Shown: in pieces, positions 1-8,777 of the stretch | How positions within the stretch are numbered: position 1 is the stretch's first letter | Layout of the letters: each line of letters opens with the position of its first letter | Assembly: GCF_004358665.1 (NCBI RefSeq) | Contig: NZ_SMZR01000001.1 | Coordinates: 930,001-994,000 of the forward strand | Length of the DNA: 64,000 bases | Direction of reading: 5' to 3' | From: Jeotgalibacillus sp. S-D1 | Lineage (GTDB): Bacteria; Bacillota; Bacilli; Bacillales; Jeotgalibacillaceae | Notes under the pieces: model-generated | The model's input: the letters and a program-made list of their open reading frames with translations, nothing else | What the model was told of the DNA's origin: nothing | The model's database searches: none | Translations under genes and position numbers: made by a program

Positions 1-4
1 GCAT
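1..4 (-). CDS. cheY: Probable start of cheY (only first codon in window)
   Basis: Only ATG and one further base are inside the window. A strong Shine-Dalgarno sequence (GGAGG at 11-15) lies just upstream, immediately after the fliY stop. In Bacillus fla/che operons cheY follows fliY, so the identity is inferred from position, not from protein sequence. Confidence 0.4.
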
Positions 5-19
5 ATGATTCCTCCAGCT

Positions 20-1150
20 TTATCTAAGTTTGCTTAAACGGTCATTTTGACTTACGATCTCTGTCAGTCTAACTCCAAAATTCTCCTCTATTACAACCAC
101 TTCACCTTTAGCAATTAACCGGCTGTTCACCAAAACATCAACCGGCTCACCTGCTAATTTGTCTAATTCAATAACAGAGCCTGCTGAAAGCGCTAATATT
201 TCTTTCACCGTACGCTTAGTTCGGCCAAGTTCAACGGTAATTTGTAAGGGAATATCCAACAGCATAGCAAGATTCCTTGATTCTGCCGCTTTACTATCCG
301 GCTGATCAAAGCTTGCAAATTTAGCAGGCTGCACATCAATATACGGGGTATTTGAACGGCCTTCCTCATTCTTTTTTTCTTGAGCAGAATGGCGACTGAC
401 TAAATCATCAGGCGACTGTATTGAGGAAGGAATTTTACCGTGAACATCTGTTTCTGGTTTTGTTTGTTCACGACCAGGCAAGGAATCTCCATCCAGCTTA
501 CCGTCTGAAAGTAATTGATTGATTAAATACCGTCCGAATTCCAGAGGAATAAGCTGAACGATCGTGGAATCGATCACATGGCCGATTTTTAATTTGAACG
601 AAACCCGGATAACCGGTTGTCTGTCAAACAGATTTTGTATTTCTATTCCTTGATTCCATTCCATCATTTCGACTGATGGCGGTGATATTTCTACACGACG
701 ATTAAAAATTGAAGCCAAGGAATTAGATGATGCACCCATCATCTGGCTCATTGCTTCCTGCAATGCACTCAGGTGAAGCGAGGAGATCTCATCAGATTGG
801 AGGATTCCGTCCCCTCCTGACATCAAATCTGCTATTATCGATGCATCGTTCAGTTTGAAAATCAACCAATTACTGCCTTCAATTCCCTGAGTATAATGAA
901 CCCTGATCCCTATTGAAGGCTGTGTAATTGATTCTGAAATCTGCTCTGTTGTTACTACTGTCACATCAGGTGCAGTTATTTTCACTTGCTGTTCCAGCAA
1001 TGCAGAAAGAGCAATTGCCGAGCTGCCCAACGAAATGTTTGCAATTTCACCTAAGGCATCAATTTCCCTTCCATTCAGATAATCATTATCCAGCTTGCCC
1101 TTTAGTAAAGCATCAATCTGGTCCTGTGAAAGCATTTCTTCACTTCTCAT
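20..1150 (-). CDS. fliY: Flagellar motor switch phosphatase FliY
   Basis: 376 aa. FliY is a C-ring protein of the flagellar switch that also dephosphorylates CheY-P. The N-terminus has a CheY-P-binding peptide (LSQDQIDALL, about 7-16). Two CheC-like phosphatase modules follow. The first carries the intact D-x3-E-x2-N centre (D31, E35, N38). The second reads S128-x3-E132-x2-S135, with Ser where the family has Asn. A low-complexity linker (about 225-285) leads to a C-terminal FliN/SpoA domain (about 294-365). The start overlaps the fliM stop by 11 bases and is preceded by AAGGAGG. Identity is certain; retained activity of the second centre is doubtful. Confidence 0.97.
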   Translation of the reverse strand: MRSEEMLSQDQIDALLKGKLDNDYLNGREIDALGEIANISLGSSAIALSALLEQQVKITAPDVTVVTTEQISESITQPSIGIRVHYTQGIEGSNWLIFKLNDASIIADLMSGGDGILQSDEISSLHLSALQEAMSQMMGASSNSLASIFNRRVEISPPSVEMMEWNQGIEIQNLFDRQPVIRVSFKLKIGHVIDSTIVQLIPLEFGRYLINQLLSDGKLDGDSLPGREQTKPETDVHGKIPSSIQSPDDLVSRHSAQEKKNEEGRSNTPYIDVQPAKFASFDQPDSKAAESRNLAMLLDIPLQITVELGRTKRTVKEILALSAGSVIELDKLAGEPVDVLVNSRLIAKGEVVVIEENFGVRLTEIVSQNDRLSKLR

Positions 1151-2138
1151 TCCCTTCTCCTCCTTTCAATTCAGTTAATATCTGCACACCGATCTTTTTG
1201 CCAATCTGTCCAGGCTGAGCGGAGAATTTAGGGACATCCCCGACCTGCAGGGTTACAGGCTGATCAAATCGGTGATTTAACTCCAGCACATCCCCAACGT
1301 CCAGCAGCAGAAAATCCTCAATAGCAACGGTAGAGGTACCTAACTCCGCAATTATCATTAACTCGGCTTCTTTCACGCGATTTTCAAGCTGAAGAAGTTG
1401 TCCAGGCTTCGCTTCTTTTTTTCTGGAATGCATCCAATGCTTAATCGATAGATTTGGCATGACCGGTTCCAGTACAATGTGAGGCAAGCAAATATTAATC
1501 ATGCCGGATGTATGGCCCACTGTTGTATTCAAGGATATAACCACAACTGTTTCATTAGGGGAAATCACCTGCAAAAATTGTGGGTTTACTTCAAAATCGG
1601 ATAGAATTGGATTAATTTCACCAATATTACTCCATGCCTCTCTCAGATTATCAAAAGCTTTTTCAAACATGGCAGACATAATCTTTGTTTCAATTTCTGT
1701 GAGGTTTTCTACCTTGCTTACACTCGAACCTCTGCCGCCCATAACACGGTCCATCATGGCATAGGCGATATTAGGGTTTATCTCCATTAAGATTTTGCCA
1801 TCGAGCGGTGGTACTTCATATACATTTAATATTGTCATTTTTGGAACAGACCGTATAAATTCTTCATATGGAATTTGATCTACTGACTCCACACTTACCT
1901 GAACAAACGTTCTGAGCTGTGCTGATAAAAAAGTCGTTAATAATCGGGCAAAATTTTCATGAATTCTCGTCAGGCTACGTATTTGGTCCTTGGAAAACCG
2001 AAGTGCACGTTTAAAGTCATACGTTTTTATTTTTTGGTCCATTCCATCTCTCATTATTTCTTCCACTGACATTTCACCGCTTGATATCGCTGATAATAAC
2101 GCATCTATTTCCTGTTGTGACAGTATGTCTCCCGCCAT
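1140..2138 (-). CDS. fliM: Flagellar motor switch protein FliM
   Basis: 332 aa, the normal family length. FliM forms the middle tier of the cytoplasmic C-ring and binds CheY-P. The N-terminal peptide LSQQEIDALL (6-15) is the CheY-P docking motif. The CheC-like middle domain has the conserved GGRG turn used for FliG contact (MGGRGSS) and lacks phosphatase residues. A SpoA/FliN-like domain ends the protein. It overlaps fliY and follows swrD after a 127-bp gap where B. subtilis carries fliL; I find no fliL there. The start has GGAG in the preceding 15 bases. Confidence 0.97.
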   Translation of the reverse strand: MAGDILSQQEIDALLSAISSGEMSVEEIMRDGMDQKIKTYDFKRALRFSKDQIRSLTRIHENFARLLTTFLSAQLRTFVQVSVESVDQIPYEEFIRSVPKMTILNVYEVPPLDGKILMEINPNIAYAMMDRVMGGRGSSVSKVENLTEIETKIMSAMFEKAFDNLREAWSNIGEINPILSDFEVNPQFLQVISPNETVVVISLNTTVGHTSGMINICLPHIVLEPVMPNLSIKHWMHSRKKEAKPGQLLQLENRVKEAELMIIAELGTSTVAIEDFLLLDVGDVLELNHRFDQPVTLQVGDVPKFSAQPGQIGKKIGVQILTELKGGEGNEK

Positions 2139-2265
2139 TTGATTTCTCCTTCATTCATCCCTTCTTTATTCAAAGGATTTCCGTGTTGTCCTTTTCCCTG
2201 TTACCGCTCCGCTTATTAACTTCCCGACAAAATGCAGAACTGCTGAAATTCATTTTACTTGCGCT

Positions 2266-2484
2266 CTATTCCGTTCCGGAAATTGTGTGGCTGCAACTAT
2301 TCAATACCTGAATGGAACGATAAAAATTTGCAACTTCCTTTTGTACATATTCAACTGAATCTTTAACAATTATTTTTTTGCCATTTGTCATCGTGATCAT
2401 CGTATCGGGAAATGATTCTACTGTTTCTATATATAGGGCGTTTATAATAAATTCCTTTCCATTTAAACGGGTTACGTTGATCAT
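2266..2484 (-). CDS. swrD: Swarming motility protein SwrD (FlbD/YlzI family)
   Basis: 72 aa. It begins MINVTRLNGKEF and contains the FPDTMITMTNGKK core typical of the small FlbD/YlzI family. In B. subtilis this protein raises flagellar torque and is needed for swarming. The position directly after flgE matches the fla/che order. The last 12 residues (around NSCSHTISGTE) look less conserved. No membrane segment or signal peptide is visible. Confidence 0.9.
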   Translation of the reverse strand: MINVTRLNGKEFIINALYIETVESFPDTMITMTNGKKIIVKDSVEYVQKEVANFYRSIQVLNSCSHTISGTE

Positions 2485-2538
2485 TGTTTACAGGGCAATG
2501 GGTTTTGAAGAACCCGCCCCAGTCACCCCCTGCTATTT

Positions 2539-3735
2539 TTATCTCTTCAGATTAACAAGCTCTTCTAAAATCTGGTCGGAAGTCGTAATAATCCGTGTGT
2601 TAGCCTGGAATCCACGCTGCGCTGTAATCATCTCCGTAAATTCTTCTGAAAGATCCACATTAGACATTTCGAGTGCGCCAGATGATAGGGTTCCTCCCGC
2701 GGATTCAGCATTCCCAATATTCGCTATGCCTGAATTCACTGATTCCTGAAATAAGTTATTCCCGGCTTTTTCAAGTCCGGATGGATTGTTAAACCTCGCC
2801 AGGCCAATTGAACCAATTCGCTCAACATGCCCGTTGGAATATACTCCATTAATTTCACCGGATGAACTGACACTGAAACTTTCAATTGAACCTACAAGAT
2901 TACCATCTGTTTTTATTTGAGCTGAAACCTGGCCCGCGTTATTTGTAATATTGGACACATTAATCTGGGCTGCAGGTATAGAATAACCGCCGCCCGGCCT
3001 CGGAAGAATCAAATCCCCACCTGCCGCTGCAAAGGAAGCCGTATTTCCATCGAAAGTAATCCTGCCGGTTGATGTATTTAACTCATTCATTGCATTATTT
3101 TTAAAGGTGATATTCCACTCGTTAGAAGAAGCGCGCTCCATAATCACTTCATAAATATTTTCTTCACCAAGATCGTCAACTACCTTCATCTGTTGGGAGA
3201 ATGTATAATCAGGATCTGACACTGAAGAGGAGAGATTGCCGCTTATTTCAAGAACCTCAGTTTGTTGTGCCGGAAGCTCTGCGTTGCTGTTAATGGTAAT
3301 ATCCTGCAGTCTTCCATTTTCAAACTGCTGAACACGGTGTCCGTCACCTGTGACAAGAGAACCGGATTCATCTAAATAAAAATTTCCGCCTCTTGTATAT
3401 AGGTTTTGGCCTCCCAATCCTTTTACGACAAAGAATCCGTCACCGTTTATTGCAAGATCAAGTGACCTGCCTGTAGTTTGCAAAGAAGATTGGGATTGAA
3501 GACTATCAATTGTTGCAGTTACAGAACCCAGTCCAACCTGAAGTGAATTCTTTCCGCCGCGCCCGTTTCCTGCACCTGATGCTCCCTGAATGGTTTGATT
3601 CATGGCCTCCTGGAAAGTAACCCTTCCCTTTTTAAATCCATTTGTATTAACGTTTGCAATATTATTACCTATGACATCCAGCTTTGTTTGAAAGTTTTTA
3701 AGACCCGCAATTCCAGAATACATTGAACGTATCAT
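2539..3735 (-). CDS. flgE: Flagellar hook protein FlgE
   Basis: 398 aa. This is the hook subunit, exported by the flagellar type III apparatus and assembled on the rod with the FlgD cap. The N-terminus has the rod/hook signature (SMYSGIAGLKNFQ, then GNNIANVNTNGFKK at about 23-36). The C-terminus has the matching helix (SNVDLSEEFTEMITAQRGFQANTRIITT). It is longer than the roughly 264-aa B. subtilis protein, as in many other bacilli, because of a larger central domain. It starts 68 bp after flgD and precedes swrD. Confidence 0.95.
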   Translation of the reverse strand: MIRSMYSGIAGLKNFQTKLDVIGNNIANVNTNGFKKGRVTFQEAMNQTIQGASGAGNGRGGKNSLQVGLGSVTATIDSLQSQSSLQTTGRSLDLAINGDGFFVVKGLGGQNLYTRGGNFYLDESGSLVTGDGHRVQQFENGRLQDITINSNAELPAQQTEVLEISGNLSSSVSDPDYTFSQQMKVVDDLGEENIYEVIMERASSNEWNITFKNNAMNELNTSTGRITFDGNTASFAAAGGDLILPRPGGGYSIPAAQINVSNITNNAGQVSAQIKTDGNLVGSIESFSVSSSGEINGVYSNGHVERIGSIGLARFNNPSGLEKAGNNLFQESVNSGIANIGNAESAGGTLSSGALEMSNVDLSEEFTEMITAQRGFQANTRIITTSDQILEELVNLKR

Positions 3736-3803
3736 TCGTTTTTCCCCTTTCAGATTAAGGTGCAGAATTATCGTAAAACAAAAAGATGTAAAACTTGGAC
3801 TAG

Positions 3804-4436
3804 TTATAGCGTAATTTTGATTAATTCTTCAATTCCGACCCGGTCATCATTTTCTGTAATAACAAAGAATTCACCGTTTTTCTTAGAAACAGCTGTTACA
3901 TTGCCTGCAGCTTCTTTTCCCTGGTCAGTTATCCAATTTACTTTTTTGCCAATCAGCATACTGGCTTGCTGAAGAGAACTCTTCGTTTGATCTGATTTTA
4001 ATTCTGAAATGTTTGCAGGATTTAATTTCACTCCGTCTGCCAGTTCAAACTCAACCGTTCCCCCCGTATAGCGGACAGTGTTGATCACACCTTTGCCGCT
4101 TACAGCTGTCTCTTCGCCATTTACAATGTCCAGCTTATCCCACTTAACTTCTTTACCTGCAAACTCATTGTATTGAATCAGCTGCGTCTGCTCCTGCATT
4201 GATGCGAGCTTTTCAAATGATTCACTCATATTGGTCATTTGCTCCAACGTAGAAAAACTTGCCATCTGTGCGATAAACTCTTTATCTTCCATAGGCTGTG
4301 TCGGATCCTGATTGGACAGTTGTGCAATTAACAAAGATAAAAATTGATCCTTGCCCATTGTATTATTTTTGGGATCGAGTTTTTTCTGATCCAGTGATGA
4401 TTTGAAAAGATCTGTATTAAGTGAGTTTACTTCCAT
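3804..4436 (-). CDS. flgD: Flagellar hook-capping protein FlgD
   Basis: 210 aa. FlgD is the temporary cap that guides polymerisation of FlgE at the hook tip. The conserved N-terminal block MGKDQFLSLLIAQLSNQDPTQP and the following EFIAQMASFSTLEQM are diagnostic. The C-terminal half (about 105-210) has the Tudor/Fn3-like FlgD fold pattern and ends in a segment on calcium- or ligand-type loops (TENDDRVGIEELIKITL). It lies 3 bases downstream of the fliK stop, implying coupled translation. Confidence 0.94.
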   Translation of the reverse strand: MEVNSLNTDLFKSSLDQKKLDPKNNTMGKDQFLSLLIAQLSNQDPTQPMEDKEFIAQMASFSTLEQMTNMSESFEKLASMQEQTQLIQYNEFAGKEVKWDKLDIVNGEETAVSGKGVINTVRYTGGTVEFELADGVKLNPANISELKSDQTKSSLQQASMLIGKKVNWITDQGKEAAGNVTAVSKKNGEFFVITENDDRVGIEELIKITL

Positions 4437-4439
4437 TCG

Positions 4440-5603
4440 TTATACCTCAACATTCAAAAGGATTTGATTAAATTGATGTTCCGGGTCACCTTGCGCCTCA
4501 TTCTGCTCCTGATGCGCCTTTTGATCATGCTGTTTTGATGAATGCTCTTTATTAGGATTCCCCTGCTGATCATGTTCCAGCGGGAAATGCTCGATCAGCA
4601 GCTTGTCGACTTTAATATTCTGAAAGGAAAAAGCCTGCTGCAGCTGCTGAAGCTTTGATTCTATTATTTCTTTCGCCGCTCCTGTCGAAGTCATTACTTT
4701 TGCTGTCAGCATACCTTCTTTTTGAATCAATTCAATTCTTAGCGTGCCAAGATGTTCAGGCTGCAGCCGAATCAGTAATTTTTCTGTGCCGTTGATTTTT
4801 CCGAATTTCGCCTGACTCATGATACGGTGAAACTCTTCCGGCAGAGCACCTGCTGTATAAGTATTTTTAATAGGCTGTAACAGAAAATTAGAGTGCGCCT
4901 GTGAGAAAGGTAATGAGACTGGCAAAGCATCTGATGACCGAACGACGTCTTGGGATGCATTGATCGATAGCGGACGAAGCATTGGGTCGTTTCTGACGGC
5001 ATGCAGCAAAGCCGTTTTTCTATTCTCAGCTGCGCCAGGTTTTTCATTTATACTCTCCAGTGTTTTTAAAATTTTCGAAATGATTTCACTGTCTTCAAAG
5101 TAACCGCCTTGCATCCGGACTCTTAATGCCGCCTTTTTTATCGCTTCTAAAGCTTCGGATGCCTTCGGTGTAAAGTGTTTTTCAATCGGTTCTTTTGCCA
5201 TATATTCTGCCACTTCATAAAGCAGCACCAACGATTCAGGGGAAATCCCTTTTCCGGAGGTGAGCTCTGTCACAGCAGATTTATAATCAGGTAACGAGTA
5301 TGAATTGGACTGTAGCATTTGATTTATAACTTCACTAAGATGTTGATCAGTCTTAACATCTCCTGAGAAGTATTTAGCAGTTCCAGCATGATATCCCCCA
5401 TTTGAAGGTGAATGTTCAGAGTCTGCCGGCTGCTGAACGGCCGTTTTTTCTTCAATATACCCCGCAGACTCTCCTGCCTGATCCGCATGAATCAATTTAT
5501 CCATTACCTGTCCAAAAGCGGTCACTTCATCCCCTTTTGGTTTATTGTTTTGCTTAGGTGAAATGTTGTTCCCTTGATTGTTCATTACTACATTGAGTAC
5601 CAT
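4440..5603 (-). CDS. fliK: Flagellar hook-length control protein FliK
   Basis: 387 aa from the chosen ATG. FliK is a secreted ruler that measures hook length and switches export specificity. Only the C-terminal Flg_hook domain is recognisable (LLIRLQPEHLGTLRIEL, about 278-345), including the conserved QPxxLGxL motif. The N-terminal two thirds is poorly conserved, as usual for this family, and the C-terminus is charged and His/Gln-rich. A TTG in frame at 5621 is possible, but the ATG is better placed after GGGAAGTGG. Confidence 0.85.
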   Translation of the reverse strand: MVLNVVMNNQGNNISPKQNNKPKGDEVTAFGQVMDKLIHADQAGESAGYIEEKTAVQQPADSEHSPSNGGYHAGTAKYFSGDVKTDQHLSEVINQMLQSNSYSLPDYKSAVTELTSGKGISPESLVLLYEVAEYMAKEPIEKHFTPKASEALEAIKKAALRVRMQGGYFEDSEIISKILKTLESINEKPGAAENRKTALLHAVRNDPMLRPLSINASQDVVRSSDALPVSLPFSQAHSNFLLQPIKNTYTAGALPEEFHRIMSQAKFGKINGTEKLLIRLQPEHLGTLRIELIQKEGMLTAKVMTSTGAAKEIIESKLQQLQQAFSFQNIKVDKLLIEHFPLEHDQQGNPNKEHSSKQHDQKAHQEQNEAQGDPEHQFNQILLNVEV

Positions 5604-5626
5604 TTGGCCACTTCCCTGCAAGAAAA

Positions 5627-6235
5627 TTACGATTCTTGTTGTGATATTAATTCTGCATATTTTGCTGCTGTTTCAGCAGGCATTTTTTCAAGAATTTGAG
5701 CGATTTTTTCTGAAGGGAGCTGGGACAAAATCCGGACAGCTTCATTTTCTGACATATTCACAAGTACCGGTGCGGCTGCTTTTCCGGACATTTCTTTAAA
5801 GACAGCAATGATTTCACTTTTTTTTTGAACTTCTGTTTCATTATTCTGCTGTAAAACTCCAAGCTCACTTTTAAGCAGTTCATTCTCTGATTTAATCTCT
5901 TCCATTTCATTTTTTCTGCTTTCAAGTTGCTGTTCCAACCCGGCAATTTGGTCGTTTTTTTCCTGCATATTCTCTTCAGCAAATGTCGTTTCCTGTTTTT
6001 TCACTTTGTCGACAGCTGCCTCGTTCTCTTTGCCGTCTGCAATGAATGGGATATTGATTCCCGCCTCCTCCGCTTTTTCTGCGATATTTATGTCCAGCAA
6101 TGAAATAACGGTGAAAGCAGCAACCAGAATGAATACAGCGGGAATAACGATTAGAAGCAGTAGCAATTGAAATTTATTAGGAGGTTTATTCTCTGAAAAA
6201 TCTTCATCTGAAAGTTTTTTATTGTTTTTTTTCAT
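5627..6235 (-). CDS. ylxF: YlxF, MotE-like flagellar protein of the fla/che operon
   Basis: 202 aa. One N-terminal membrane segment (about 21-45, LLLLIVIPAVFILVAAFTVISLL) follows a Lys-rich cytoplasmic start. A long coiled coil (about 85-135) precedes a C-terminal MgtE_N-like module (MSENEAVRILSQLPSEKIAQILEKM). This architecture matches YlxF/MotE proteins, which in other bacteria act as chaperones for stator-associated MotC; the role in bacilli is not established. It lies between fliJ and fliK as in B. subtilis. Confidence 0.88.
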   Translation of the reverse strand: MKKNNKKLSDEDFSENKPPNKFQLLLLLIVIPAVFILVAAFTVISLLDINIAEKAEEAGINIPFIADGKENEAAVDKVKKQETTFAEENMQEKNDQIAGLEQQLESRKNEMEEIKSENELLKSELGVLQQNNETEVQKKSEIIAVFKEMSGKAAAPVLVNMSENEAVRILSQLPSEKIAQILEKMPAETAAKYAELISQQES

Positions 6236-6239
6236 TTTT

Positions 6240-6686
6240 TCACCTGTTTTTATGATTCAAATACTGAATAATGGAAATCTCATTCATTTTCTCGTTCTCT
6301 ATAACCTTTTGAACTGCAACAAAATGAAGCTGATCGTTTTCCCTTAGTTTTTCATACTTCTTTACTTCAACTGCTGTTTTTTTTAACTCTTCTTCGTGCC
6401 ATTGCATAGCGGATCTGGATTCAACAACCAGTTTTTGCTGAAAACTAATACTTTTTTCTATATTTAATAGAAATTGCTGAGTATGTCTAAGTTTTTGGAC
6501 TGAAAGACCATTTATGATGGCTGCAGATTGAGCGTCTTCCATCAATTCTTTCTTTTTCAAAAGCTGATACAGCTTCCGGGCAGTCTTCTCAAACGTTTCC
6601 ATAGCTTCCCGATAACAGCCTTCCGCTTCTTTTTTTTCTCGTTCTTTAACGTTTAATATACGCTCAAACCGAAATGAATTTAGCAC
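6240..6686 (-). CDS. fliJ: Flagellar export protein FliJ
   Basis: 148 aa from a GTG start. FliJ is a small coiled-coil stalk that activates the FliI/FliH export ATPase and escorts chaperones. It begins FRFERILNVKEREKKEAE-like and is helical throughout, rich in Lys and Glu. The open frame extends 23 codons further into fliI, but GTG at 6686 has AGGTGAG at the right spacing and gives the family length (147 aa in B. subtilis). Confidence 0.88.
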   Translation of the reverse strand: MLNSFRFERILNVKEREKKEAEGCYREAMETFEKTARKLYQLLKKKELMEDAQSAAIINGLSVQKLRHTQQFLLNIEKSISFQQKLVVESRSAMQWHEEELKKTAVEVKKYEKLRENDQLHFVAVQKVIENEKMNEISIIQYLNHKNR

Positions 6687-6690
6687 TTTC

Positions 6691-8016
6691 TCACTCACCT
6701 TTTTCACTGAGTTCTTCAAGCTGACCGACACTTGCTGATAAACCGATCTTTTCATTCACACCCTGGCATAATAACGAATTAATGAGCGGATTAAACATAA
6801 TTGCCTGGTCTATATCCTTCGAAGATCCCTTTTTATATGCCCCTATATTAACCAGGTCTTCCGCCTGTTCATATGTACTAATAAGATTCCTTATTTTATT
6901 TGCAGCATTGGAATGAGCGGTCGGGATGATGTAATTCATTAAACGGCTGATGCTTTTAAGAGTATTTATAGAAGGAAAATGTCCCTTGTTTGCCAGCATC
7001 CGGTCCAGCACTATATGACCGTCAAGTATACCTCGTACAGTATCAGCTATCGGATCGTTCATATCGTCGCCTTCTACCAGCACGGTATAAAAAGCGGTTA
7101 TGCTTCCATATTCATTGGTTCCTGTCCTTTCCAGCAGCTTCGGAAGAATACTAAATACTGAAGGTGTATATCCTTTCGTTGCCGGAGGCTCTCCTACGGC
7201 TAACCCGATTTCCCGCTGAGCCATGGCAACTCTAGTGACAGAATCCATCATCAGCATGACATTAAAGCCTTTGTCCCGATAATACTCCGCAATAGCAGTT
7301 GCAGCAGACGCCCCTTTTATTCTCATTAACGCCGGCTGGTCAGAGGTGGCTGCTACAATAATGCTTTTTTTCATGCCCTCCGGTCCCAGATCCTTTTCTG
7401 CAAACTCTCTGACTTCACGGCCGCGCTCACCAACTAGGGCGATTATGTTTATATCTGCTTTTGTATTTCTCGCGATCATGCCCAACAAAGTACTTTTTCC
7501 TACTCCGCTGCCTGCAAAAATCCCCATTCTCTGTCCCTTCCCAACAGTCAGCAAAGCATCAATCGCTCTGACACCAACCTCAATCGGTTCAGTTATAGGC
7601 TGACGGGACATCGGGTTAGGCGGGAGTTTTTCAACATTCACCATCTTCATGTCGTACGGAAGTTCCGTACCATCTATCGGAATACCAAGAGGATCCACAA
7701 TTTTGCCGATCTGCGCATCACCTGCTTTTGTCTCAAACTGCCTGCCGGTTGATTCAACGAGATTGCCTGGTGCTATGTCATGCATGGAGGTAAATGGCAT
7801 CAGCACCACGCGGTCCTCATTAAAGCCGACCACTTCAGCCATGATCGTCTTTTCACCATTTTTAGTGCTGGAAAGGGGATGGATATAACAAATTTCACCT
7901 ATTGAACATTGCGGACCAGTTGTTTCAATCATCAGTCCAATAACTTTTTTTACTTTTCCATAGTACTTTGCCGTTACAATAGACCGAACATGCGGAATCA
8001 AATCAGCAGCTTTCAT
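6691..8016 (-). CDS. fliI: Flagellum-specific export ATPase FliI
   Basis: 441 aa. FliI is the hexameric ATPase of flagellar type III export, related to F1 beta. It has Walker A GSGVGKST (169-176), a Walker B around VMLMMDSVTR (about 253-262), and the family block QREIGLAVGEPPATKGYTPSVF. The start overlaps the fliH stop by 4 bases (ATGA), so translation is probably coupled. All catalytic motifs appear intact. Confidence 0.97.
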   Translation of the reverse strand: MKAADLIPHVRSIVTAKYYGKVKKVIGLMIETTGPQCSIGEICYIHPLSSTKNGEKTIMAEVVGFNEDRVVLMPFTSMHDIAPGNLVESTGRQFETKAGDAQIGKIVDPLGIPIDGTELPYDMKMVNVEKLPPNPMSRQPITEPIEVGVRAIDALLTVGKGQRMGIFAGSGVGKSTLLGMIARNTKADINIIALVGERGREVREFAEKDLGPEGMKKSIIVAATSDQPALMRIKGASAATAIAEYYRDKGFNVMLMMDSVTRVAMAQREIGLAVGEPPATKGYTPSVFSILPKLLERTGTNEYGSITAFYTVLVEGDDMNDPIADTVRGILDGHIVLDRMLANKGHFPSINTLKSISRLMNYIIPTAHSNAANKIRNLISTYEQAEDLVNIGAYKKGSSKDIDQAIMFNPLINSLLCQGVNEKIGLSASVGQLEELSEKGE

Positions 8017-8777
8017 TCAGGATCACCTATTAAAATTAATAATTGATTCTTCAATTCTTTTAATTGAGCATCAACGCTTATATCAATTCTCCCTTTATCG
8101 CTTTCGATAAAACACTGGAATGGTTCTAATTTCTCGTCAGGGTAAAGATAAACGTTGGCAGTGGAAGGAAAAATAGTGTATAAATCTTCCTCCTGTTCTT
8201 TCACATGCAGATACTGGCTTGGAGATATATGTATATTAATATCTTTCATTTCTTTTGCCTCTTTTAGTCCCATGTGGATAATAGGAAGAAAATTATCAGG
8301 TTTTTCTTCAAGCTTTTGATTCAATATTTTTTCGGCTGCTGTAATCGAAAGCTTCAGGATGACTTCTTCATTTTGCATTAAGTGATTTTCCAGCGTGGCC
8401 TTTGACGATGAAACAATTTGTCTCGCTTCCTCTATTAAAAGGTGTATGTCAGCATACGCTTTTTCTCTTCCATCTTCATACCCTTCGGCAAATGCTGATT
8501 CATACGCTGATTTTTGCAGTTCTATTTTTTCATTTTCCCAGCTCAGTTTTTGATCTTCTATTTCTTTTATGATCGTTATTTTGTCCATTTCCGCCTGTTC
8601 AAGAATGGCAGAAGCATTTTTTTTTGCACTTTTTATAATGGCGCTGGAATCCATACCAGCTACAGTTTTCCGCACCAGCCCTTCGGCATTTTCTGATGTT
8701 GTAAGTAACTGAAAGGGAATGACTTTTGTTTGGAAATTGCCGGAACCGATACTTTCTGATTTAATGATTCTAGACAA
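8013..8777 (-). CDS. fliH: Flagellar assembly protein FliH
   Basis: 254 aa from a TTG start. FliH is the peripheral stalk and negative regulator of the FliI ATPase. The protein shows an N-terminal linker, a long coiled coil (about 50-130, including FAEGYEDGREKAYADI) and a C-terminal globular domain related to V/F-ATPase stator subunits. The TTG lies 9 bases after GGGGGAG and inside the end of fliG (8-base overlap); no closer ATG fits. Sequence conservation is low, as expected, and the operon position supports the call. Confidence 0.9.
   Translation of the reverse strand: MSRIIKSESIGSGNFQTKVIPFQLLTTSENAEGLVRKTVAGMDSSAIIKSAKKNASAILEQAEMDKITIIKEIEDQKLSWENEKIELQKSAYESAFAEGYEDGREKAYADIHLLIEEARQIVSSSKATLENHLMQNEEVILKLSITAAEKILNQKLEEKPDNFLPIIHMGLKEAKEMKDINIHISPSQYLHVKEQEEDLYTIFPSTANVYLYPDEKLEPFQCFIESDKGRIDISVDAQLKELKNQLLILIGDPE

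Noticed and set aside
2139-2265. Possible fliL remnant in the swrD-fliM gap
   Set aside because: A short frame (MNFSSSAFCREVNKRSG...) can be read but shows no similarity I can recognise to FliL and no membrane segment.
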